A stretch of DNA of 7,487 nucleotides, taken from positions 1 through 7,487 of the forward strand of contig NZ_CDSC02000079.1 of assembly GCF_001298715.1 (NCBI RefSeq), written 5' to 3'. Numbering within the stretch: the first letter of the stretch is position 1; each line of letters begins with the position of its first letter. Source of the DNA: Bathymodiolus azoricus thioautotrophic gill symbiont. GTDB taxonomy: Bacteria > Pseudomonadota > Gammaproteobacteria > PS1 > Pseudothioglobaceae. Shown piece by piece: positions 1-5,828 of the stretch. The notes under the pieces are model-generated. The model was given only the letters and a program-made list of their open reading frames with translations, was not told the DNA's origin and ran no database searches. Made by a program: the position numbers and the translations under genes.

Positions 1-44
1 GAAACCTTCTTCTTATTCGGGTTCAATTGCGTTCTTTTGCGCAT
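1..44 (-). CDS. Probable start of a further downstream gene (first 14 codons only)
   Basis: An ATG at 44-42 on the minus strand is preceded by GGAG (56-53) at 8-base spacing and opens a frame reading MRKRTQLNPNKKKV up to the window edge. The spacing from the isomerase stop (47 bases) suits another gene of the same transcript or a new unit. The lysine/arginine-rich start is not enough to identify a family. With only 44 bases visible this could still be a chance frame; the good ribosome binding site is the main support. Confidence 0.4.
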   Translation of the reverse strand, partial: MRKRTQLNPNKKKV

Positions 45-63
45 ATTTTTTACTCCGAATTGT

Positions 64-81
64 CAAGTTAAGTTTAACTTG
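64..81. repeat. Perfect inverted repeat between the isomerase gene and the next gene
   Basis: CAAGTTA (64-70) and TAACTTG (75-81) are exact reverse complements around a four-base centre. The resulting RNA hairpin would be A/U-rich and weak. Read on the minus strand it begins 11 bases after the isomerase stop and is followed by no U-run, so it is not a normal intrinsic terminator in the operon direction. On the plus strand a short T-run (88-92) follows. It could be a protein-binding operator, a weak attenuating hairpin or chance in AT-rich DNA. Confidence 0.35.
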
Positions 82-91
82 CTCGAATTTT

Positions 92-736
92 TCAAAGTAA
101 ACTATGCACCAAGTCCCAAAGAATATGATAAGTGGTTAAATGAGATTCTTGCACTCTGTGAATACTGTTTGTTTCCACGGTTAAACAAATATCTACGCTG
201 TTACTTTTTGCTATTTTTCCACCTGTTTGCCCAGAAAACCCGATAGTAGACAACCCCATTTCTTTTGCACACTCAAAGGCTTTAATTAAATTATCTGAGT
301 TGCCGCTGGTGGAGAACCCAATTAAAACATCGTTTTTTTGAGCTAAACACAATAATTGGCGTAAAAAAATATGCTCACCGCCTACATCATTTGCAACTGC
401 TGTCATTGTAGCAATATCAGCAGTGAGATTGGTGAATCCTAATGCTTTTCTGCCTGTGGTTACTGGGTGCATAAATTCAGTAGCAATATGCGCAGCATCA
501 CAAGCAGATCCACCATTGCCCATGGCAAATAAATGTCCATTTTGCTGGTAACATTTTGCAATCATTTGTGCAGCTTGTAGAATCTTACGATCATTTTTTT
601 GAAAAAAATCTTGCTTTGCTTTGACACTATCAGCAACTTTTTTATGGATTGAAGAAAGTAATAATTCTATATTAACCTCTTTTTTATTTTTATCTAAAAA
701 AGGATATAGCCCTGACAATGTTTTATTGTTATCCAT
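92..736 (-). CDS. GmhA-like SIS-domain sugar-phosphate isomerase at the end of the hyp operon
   Basis: This is a 214-residue cytoplasmic protein of the GmhA/DiaA branch of SIS-domain proteins. GmhA converts sedoheptulose 7-phosphate to a heptose 7-phosphate for lipopolysaccharide synthesis; DiaA is a non-enzymatic replication factor. SIS phosphate-binding motifs are present: MGNGGSACDAAH (72-83) and GFSTSGNSDNL (140-150). The residues corresponding to the GmhA zinc/catalytic site (His61, Glu65, Gln172 and His180 in E. coli GmhA) are all here as His83, Glu87, Gln196 and His204, within AAHIATEF and RVQESHLTTYH. This points to an enzyme rather than a degenerate paralogue. The N-terminus is about 20 residues longer than GmhA. 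The start is secure: GGGAGG lies about 6 bases before the ATG, and the ATGGATAA overlap ties it to the hypF stop. That coupling suggests a hydrogenase-linked role, or simply a gene caught at the operon end; the true substrate is unknown. Confidence 0.9.
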   Translation of the reverse strand: MDNNKTLSGLYPFLDKNKKEVNIELLLSSIHKKVADSVKAKQDFFQKNDRKILQAAQMIAKCYQQNGHLFAMGNGGSACDAAHIATEFMHPVTTGRKALGFTNLTADIATMTAVANDVGGEHIFLRQLLCLAQKNDVLIGFSTSGNSDNLIKAFECAKEMGLSTIGFSGQTGGKIAKSNSVDICLTVETNSIHRVQESHLTTYHILWDLVHSLL

Positions 737-3029
737 ATTTTTCCTCCCTTGCGATGCTAATTGCCGCTTGCCCTAAACTGACACTACCATCGCCAAAAGG
801 TAATTTTGAATGCGTCAATAGAGTAATACCTTTTATCTTGGTAAATAATTTATTAACCAATGTTAACAATAATTGATTGTGAAATACTCCGCCTGACAAT
901 ACTACAGTATTAAATTGATATATTTGTTGTAATTGCAATACAATATCTACTAGTAATTTGGCAAGTGATAAATGAAATCGGTAGGCAATATCTTCATTTT
1001 TAACTTTATTTTCAAGATCTTTTATAATTGAAATCCAGAATTTTTTACTGTCAATATAAAAATGATTTTTTATTTTTTTTAATCCAAATTCATAAGCAGG
1101 CTGTTCTCCTGTGATAATACATGCATCTGCCATATTTTCCAGCTCAATTGCCGCTTGCGCCTCATAACTAATTTTGTCTGTGCAAATATCTAGTAAATAA
1201 GCCACAGCGTCAAACAACCGCCCGACTGATGAGGTGTAATTTAGCGCCATATTACTGGCTAATAATGCGTCAAAATCTGTAGTAGGCTTGCCTGAAAAAT
1301 AACCATCAGCTGGTATTTTATAGTGTTTTAAGTATGCATATGCCATACGCCACGGCTCAGTTTGTGCCTTATCTCCGCCCAGCAAAGGAATATATTCAAA
1401 ATATGCCAAACGCTTAAAGCTTGAGTAATCTGCTAATAGAAATTCACCACCCCATAAATTATTGTCTGCCCCTAAACCAAGTCCATCCCAAGCTACACCA
1501 AGCACCTTATCATCGCTAATTGCCCTACCATTTTCAAATAAACAAGCAGCAATATGAGCATGATGATGCTGCACTATACTCAACTTTATGTTGTTATTTT
1601 CCGCATAATTATCTGCATATTTAGAGGATAGGTATTCGGGATGCAAATCACACACTAAGTGTTTGATTTTACTTTCATATAATTGCTGATATAACGCAAT
1701 ATTATCTTGAAAATCTTGATAACTTTCCAAGGTTTTTAAATCACCAATATGTTGCGATATAATAGCGTTATTATTGGTGATCAGACAAAAAGTATTTTTT
1801 AATTCTGCGCCTACTGCCAATAAACCTTGATGACCTTCGAAACCATGAGGTAAGGGCAAAGTACTAGGTGCATAACCTCTTGCCCTACGAATTATGGTAG
1901 TTTCATTGGCAACATATTGCACGACAGAATCATCAAGACGGTTAACAATATCACGATTGTGCATTAGAAAATAATCTGTGATATTGGTTAATTCCTGTAA
2001 TGCAACTTGGTTATCTGTAATTTGAGGATTATGGCTTTTGTTGCCAGAAGTCAGCACTAAAGGTTCGTCAAATTGTTGCAATAACAAATAATGTAATGGT
2101 GTGTAGGGCAACATAAAACCTAATTTTTTTTGCTTGGGCGCAACTAATGATGAAGGTGTATTATTTTTAATTATTAGCAAGACAATCGGTGCGGCATTGC
2201 TGGTTAATAATTGCTCTTCTTGCTGTGAAACTTGACAGTATTTTTGCACCATTTCTACATCTTTAGCCATTAAAGCAAAAGGTTTGTGGGCTCTGTGTTT
2301 TCTTTTTCGTAGTTCTGCTACTGCTGATTTAGAGCTTGCCAAACACGCCAAATGAAAGCCACCAACACCCTTAATGGCAATGATTTTGCCTTGTTTTAAA
2401 AGATCAGCAGTTTTTTTAATAGTATCATTAGTGACAATATCTTCACCTTCTGAGTCGGTTAATTGTAATTGTGGGCCACACTCACTACAAGCATTAGGCT
2501 GTGCATGAAAACGCCTATCGTTTGGGTTTTGGTATTCTTGCTGGCATTTTTGACACATAGTAAAACACGCCATACTGGTAGATTTTCTATCATAAGGGAT
2601 TTTTTTGATAATAGAAAATCGGGGTCCGCAATTAGTGCAATTGGTAAACGCATAACCATAACGACGATTATTCTTATCAATAATATCGTTAATGCACTCG
2701 GCACAAATGCAGGCATCAGGCAAAACTACTGTCGTATTTTTTCCATTTCTGCTGTGAGTGATATTAAAATCTAAATATGTGTTGATTTGACAATCTTCAA
2801 TGGCAATATCTGTAATTGAAGCGAGTGTCGGAATGTTGTTTTTGAGCGTTGATAAAAAAAAATTGAATTGCACTTGCGAGCATTGGATAATAATAACTAC
2901 ACCAGCGCTATTATTATAAACCTCACCCACAACGCCTAATTGTTGTGCAGTATTGTAGATAAAAGGACGGAATCCAACCCCTTGAACAGCGCCAGAAACA
3001 GTTATTTTTTTATCAACGATTACCCCCAT
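729..3029 (-). CDS. hypF: HypF, carbamoyltransferase of hydrogenase maturation
   Basis: HypF converts carbamoyl phosphate and ATP to a carbamoyl-adenylate and transfers the carbamoyl group to the HypE C-terminal cysteine. From the ATG at 3029 the protein has 766 residues, a normal length. Domains in order are: acylphosphatase-like (about 7-95, with VQGVGFRPF at 15-23); zinc fingers with the full CX2C-X18-CX2C-X24-CX2C-X18-CX2C pattern (Cys109 to Cys184); YrdC-like (about 205-375, with GVGGFHLAC and KPFALMAKD); and a Kae1-like carbamoyltransferase domain (about 400-766, with VQHHHAHIA, AWDGLGLG and SGGVFHN). An alternative TTG start at 3068 would add 13 residues and overlap the upstream gene by 29 bases. 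I prefer the ATG because the domain begins at once and it lies 10 bases after the previous stop, though neither start has a strong ribosome site. The 3' end overlaps the isomerase gene by 8 bases. Confidence 0.97.
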   Translation of the reverse strand: MGVIVDKKITVSGAVQGVGFRPFIYNTAQQLGVVGEVYNNSAGVVIIIQCSQVQFNFFLSTLKNNIPTLASITDIAIEDCQINTYLDFNITHSRNGKNTTVVLPDACICAECINDIIDKNNRRYGYAFTNCTNCGPRFSIIKKIPYDRKSTSMACFTMCQKCQQEYQNPNDRRFHAQPNACSECGPQLQLTDSEGEDIVTNDTIKKTADLLKQGKIIAIKGVGGFHLACLASSKSAVAELRKRKHRAHKPFALMAKDVEMVQKYCQVSQQEEQLLTSNAAPIVLLIIKNNTPSSLVAPKQKKLGFMLPYTPLHYLLLQQFDEPLVLTSGNKSHNPQITDNQVALQELTNITDYFLMHNRDIVNRLDDSVVQYVANETTIIRRARGYAPSTLPLPHGFEGHQGLLAVGAELKNTFCLITNNNAIISQHIGDLKTLESYQDFQDNIALYQQLYESKIKHLVCDLHPEYLSSKYADNYAENNNIKLSIVQHHHAHIAACLFENGRAISDDKVLGVAWDGLGLGADNNLWGGEFLLADYSSFKRLAYFEYIPLLGGDKAQTEPWRMAYAYLKHYKIPADGYFSGKPTTDFDALLASNMALNYTSSVGRLFDAVAYLLDICTDKISYEAQAAIELENMADACIITGEQPAYEFGLKKIKNHFYIDSKKFWISIIKDLENKVKNEDIAYRFHLSLAKLLVDIVLQLQQIYQFNTVVLSGGVFHNQLLLTLVNKLFTKIKGITLLTHSKLPFGDGSVSLGQAAISIAREEKYG

Positions 3030-3039
3030 GGAGAGTTTA

Positions 3040-3363
3040 TTATCTTTTAACACTTGGTTTTTTGTCAAACACCACTTTGTATTGTTTCATGTGTTCTTTA
3101 AGCATTTTATTAAATTCCTTGGTGTAGAAATCAACCGCTGAATCAATATTTTTTTGATAGTTTTCTTTTGTCTCAGCAAGAGAGGCGGTAATAAAAGTGC
3201 TAAAGCGTGCTGATGCATAAAGCAACGCTGCATTCACAAGTTGATGATCAGGATCTTTGACTTCACACAATTGATTTGCCTCTACAATAAACACATCTGC
3301 CATTTCTATAAATCCTTTGTCTACTTGTTCTTTATTGGTTTTAATATTTTTTGTTTTATTCAT
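3040..3363 (-). CDS. Small DUF3144-like protein of unknown function inside the hyp operon
   Basis: This is a 107-residue, mostly alpha-helical, soluble-looking protein with no signal peptide or membrane segment. Its pattern (an ADVFIVEANQL helix, then LVNAALLYASARFSTFITASLAE, then a helix with DSAVDFYTKEFNKMLKEHM) resembles my recollection of the DUF3144 family, small proteobacterial proteins of unknown function. That assignment is by pattern memory only. It has one cysteine, Cys33, and a lysine-rich tail. The ATG at 3363 is preceded by AAGAGA about 7 bases upstream, a moderate ribosome site. The gene sits between hypE (34-base gap) and hypF. Its stop lies 10 bases before the likely hypF ATG, or it overlaps hypF by 29 bases if hypF begins at the TTG at 3068. 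Position and strand suggest co-expression with the maturation genes. No biochemical function can be given; it is not a recognised Hyp or Hup/Hox accessory protein. Confidence 0.85.
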   Translation of the reverse strand: MNKTKNIKTNKEQVDKGFIEMADVFIVEANQLCEVKDPDHQLVNAALLYASARFSTFITASLAETKENYQKNIDSAVDFYTKEFNKMLKEHMKQYKVVFDKKPSVKR

Positions 3364-3397
3364 AATTTTCTCTTGATTTTAATATTAACATTGATAT

Positions 3398-4420
3398 TTA
3401 ACAAATTCTAGGGAACTGGTCGCCAACAAGTTTATCAATAATCTTAGTGCCGCCAAATAGCGTATTAAGTGCTACAACGCCCTTAGGACTGTCAAAAACT
3501 TCACCAATAATACAGGCGTTTTCACCTTCTTTAGTTTGTTGCATGATTTTCAATACTTGGTCGACATATTCTTTATCTACTACACAAACCAAGGTGCCTT
3601 CATTTGCCAAATATAATGGATCTAAGCCTAAAATTTCACAAACGCCACGGGTTGGTATCCGAATTGGTAAACTGTCTTCCTGAACCAAAATAGAGACCTT
3701 GGAGTCTTGAGCAATTTCATTTAATACTGTTGCAACGCCCCCTCGAGTAGCATCACGCATCGCATGAATAGCGCCTGGAAGATTGAGTGTTTTTTGCACT
3801 AAATGATTTAACACTTGGCAGTCGCTACTAATATCAGCAGAAATAGCAAGTTCTGCCCTGTGTTGCATAATGGTCGCCCCATGGTCACCAATAAAACCAT
3901 TGACAATAATTTTATCGCCAACTTGTGCATTATTTGAATGAATGCTCACATCACCTTCAATCACACCAACACCAGCAGTGTTAATAAATATTTGATCAGC
4001 GCTACCTTTTTCTACTACTTTGGTATCGCCACAAACGATTTTAACATCCGCTTCCTCGGCAGTTTTTTGCATAGATTTTATAATTTGGTCTAAAGTCTCA
4101 ATCGGAAACCCTTCTTCGAGAATCAACCCGCAAGTCAAATACAAAGGCTTTGCACCACTCATTGCTAAGTCGTTTACTGTACCTGTAATAGCAAGTTTGC
4201 CAATATCACCACCTTTAAAAAACAACGGGCTAACCACAAAACTATCTGTTGTTAAAGCAAGCTGTCCTTTTGGCATATCAAAACGCGCCTGATCTTCCAT
4301 TGTAGATAGATAATCATTGTTAAATGTATCCACGAAAATATCTTTTATTAAATCGCTACTTGACTTGCCACCACTGCCATGTGCCATGGTAATTTTTTTA
4401 CCGTTGTATTTTTTATTCAT
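3398..4420 (-). CDS. hypE: HypE, thiocarboxamide-dehydrating cyanide donor
   Basis: HypE accepts a carbamoyl group from HypF on its C-terminal cysteine and dehydrates it with ATP to a thiocyanate, which supplies the cyanide ligands to the HypC-HypD scaffold. The 340-residue protein belongs to the PurM/AIR-synthase-like fold. Visible evidence includes the N-terminal glycine-rich MAHGSGGKSS (residues 12-21), LALTTDSFVVSP, GTVNDLAMSGA, CGDTKVVEKG, DATRGGVATVLNE and GLDPLYLANEGTLV. The protein ends in PRIC, so the catalytic Cys340 is the last residue, as required. The ATG at 4420 shares its A with the hypD TAA. No strong Shine-Dalgarno precedes it, only an A-rich run, so translation probably depends on coupling to hypD. 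It is followed by a 34-base gap before the next gene. Confidence 0.98.
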   Translation of the reverse strand: MNKKYNGKKITMAHGSGGKSSSDLIKDIFVDTFNNDYLSTMEDQARFDMPKGQLALTTDSFVVSPLFFKGGDIGKLAITGTVNDLAMSGAKPLYLTCGLILEEGFPIETLDQIIKSMQKTAEEADVKIVCGDTKVVEKGSADQIFINTAGVGVIEGDVSIHSNNAQVGDKIIVNGFIGDHGATIMQHRAELAISADISSDCQVLNHLVQKTLNLPGAIHAMRDATRGGVATVLNEIAQDSKVSILVQEDSLPIRIPTRGVCEILGLDPLYLANEGTLVCVVDKEYVDQVLKIMQQTKEGENACIIGEVFDSPKGVVALNTLFGGTKIIDKLVGDQFPRIC

Positions 4421-5550
4421 TACTTTTTGTTGATTAAGTCAATATTTTGCCCATAAGAATAATGTGCTGAACAAGCACCTTCAGTAGAAACCATCAAGGC
4501 ACCTAATGGGATTTCTGGCGTGCATTCTTTACCAAATACTTTACACTCCCAAGGCTTTAAAATGCCTTTTAATACTTCGCCACATTGACAAACATCTGGG
4601 TCAGTTACTGTTACTTCTTTGAGTTTAAACTCAACTTCAGCATCAAAATCACGGTATTTATTATTAATTTTTACCCCTGAGTGGTTGATTGACCCCAAGC
4701 CCCGCCATTCAAAAAAGTCTCGCAATTCAAACACTTCTGAGATTGGATCTAATGCACTGGCATTGCCGTCATCCAGTACTAAACGCTTGTACTGATTTTC
4801 GATTTTTGCCTCACCATTTTTAAGTTGCTTAAGAATCATCCACACAGATTGTAAGATATCTAAGGGCTCAAAACCTGCCGCAACCAGTGGTTTATGATAC
4901 TCATCAGCAATAAAATCATAAGGCTTGGTTCCGATAATTAAACTCACATGTCCAGGGCCTAAAAATCCGTCAATTCGCATACCTGGAGAGTCCAATACAG
5001 CTTTAATTGTAGGGATAATAGTAATGTGGTTGCAAAATAAATAAAAATTATTTACTTCTATTTTCTTTGCCTGCATTATTGATAATGCAGTGGATGGCAT
5101 GGTGGTTTCAAATCCCAAACCAAAAAACACCACTCTTTTTTCCGGATTGTTTTTTGCAATTGTGAGTGCATCTAAAGGAGAATAAACCATTCGAATATCA
5201 GCACCTTCAGCTTTTAAATCAAGCAAACTTTGTTTACTACCAGGTACACGCATTGCATCGCCAAAAGTGGTAAAAATTACATCTTTATTATTGGCAATGC
5301 TAATGCAGTTATCCACCACAGATCTTGGTAAAACACATACGGGGCAACCAGGTCCGTGCACAAAGTCTAATTTTTTAGGTAATAATTGATTTAAACCATA
5401 ACGAAAAATAGAGTGCGTATGTCCACCACATACTTCCATAATTTGAATGGGGCGGTCTTCCGATAATTCAATTTCCAGGCAAAGTATCTCTATCTCTTTT
5501 AGAATTTTCTTGGCTTGCTTCGGATCTCTAAATTCATCAACATATTTCAT
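4420..5550 (-). CDS. hypD: HypD, iron-sulfur scaffold for Fe(CN)2CO assembly
   Basis: HypD, a cytoplasmic iron-sulfur protein, forms a complex with HypC on which iron receives its cyanide and CO ligands. The 376-residue protein has the usual family length. Its three active-site cysteines are Cys41 (CGGHTHSIFR), Cys69 and Cys72 (GPGCPVC), the numbering known for E. coli HypD. The [4Fe-4S] ligand pattern CX14CX6CX16C is intact as Cys321, Cys336, Cys343 and Cys360. Other family segments include FTTFGDAMRVPGS, FFGLGFETT, CNHITIIPT and DGFLGPGHVS. The start is secure: GGGGAG lies about 6 bases before the ATG at 5550, embedded in the last codons of hypC, and the two genes overlap by one base (TAATG). 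The hypE junction at 4420 has the same form. I see no sign of truncation or frameshift. Confidence 0.98.
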   Translation of the reverse strand: MKYVDEFRDPKQAKKILKEIEILCLEIELSEDRPIQIMEVCGGHTHSIFRYGLNQLLPKKLDFVHGPGCPVCVLPRSVVDNCISIANNKDVIFTTFGDAMRVPGSKQSLLDLKAEGADIRMVYSPLDALTIAKNNPEKRVVFFGLGFETTMPSTALSIMQAKKIEVNNFYLFCNHITIIPTIKAVLDSPGMRIDGFLGPGHVSLIIGTKPYDFIADEYHKPLVAAGFEPLDILQSVWMILKQLKNGEAKIENQYKRLVLDDGNASALDPISEVFELRDFFEWRGLGSINHSGVKINNKYRDFDAEVEFKLKEVTVTDPDVCQCGEVLKGILKPWECKVFGKECTPEIPLGALMVSTEGACSAHYSYGQNIDLINKK

Positions 5551-5828
5551 TATTTACTCCCCTGCTTTATATCCTCAATAGCTGCAGATAATTCGCCAAT
5601 TTCAGCTAATATTTTGAGCGTTTTTTGTGCTTCTTCTTCATCAACTATACTGAGTGCAAAACCAACATGAACCAATACCCATTTATCAATTAAATCTTGT
5701 GCTTGATAATCTTTGTTTAATACACAGGCAATGTTTATCTCTCTAGAGACTCCCGATAAATCAACCAATGCAATTTGGTTGTCTGCATCAATAATTTTTT
5801 TAATTTGTGCTGGAACGCCTAAACACAT
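5550..5828 (-). CDS. hypC: HypC, hydrogenase maturation chaperone
   Basis: HypC is a small cytoplasmic chaperone that binds HypD, carries iron for assembly of the Fe(CN)2CO centre, and then accompanies the immature large subunit. The 92-residue product starts MCLGVPAQI, with the essential Cys2 exposed once Met1 is removed. It has the OB-fold pattern of the family, including VDLSGVSREI and the WVLVHVGFALSIVDEEEA segment. Its length is normal for HypC/HupF-type proteins, and the uncharged C-terminal helix ends in DIKQGSK. The start is clear: AAGGAG lies 8 bases before the ATG at 5828. That ATG overlaps the TAA of the regulator gene in a TAATG junction, and the stop overlaps the hypD start in the same way. 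HybG-type paralogues have the same architecture, so which hydrogenase it serves is not visible. Confidence 0.97.
   Translation of the reverse strand: MCLGVPAQIKKIIDADNQIALVDLSGVSREINIACVLNKDYQAQDLIDKWVLVHVGFALSIVDEEEAQKTLKILAEIGELSAAIEDIKQGSK

Noticed and set aside
61..66. TTGACA on the minus strand looks like a perfect -35 promoter element.
   Set aside because: No acceptable -10 hexamer occurs 16-18 bases downstream, where the sequence is already at the ATG of the next possible gene.
37..246. Open reading frame of 69 codons on the plus strand near the left edge.
   Set aside because: Most of it is antisense to the isomerase gene, it has no ribosome site, and its residues show no recognisable domain.
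2469..2774. Open reading frame of 101 codons on the plus strand.
   Set aside because: It lies wholly within the zinc-finger region of hypF on the opposite strand and has no family pattern; it is a shadow frame.
3379..3388. TTAATATTAA palindrome in the hypE/DUF3144-like gap, possibly a -10 element or operator.
   Set aside because: It is short and made only of A and T in AT-rich DNA, and no convincing -35 accompanies it, so chance is the simplest explanation.
4020..4292. Open reading frame of 90 codons on the plus strand.
   Set aside because: It is antisense to the conserved core of hypE and is a coding shadow.
4490..4505. HypD has GALMVS where some homologues have GACMVS, suggesting a missing iron-sulfur ligand.
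   Set aside because: The known ligand spacing CX14CX6CX16C is complete with Cys321, Cys336, Cys343 and Cys360, so the leucine does not replace a ligand.
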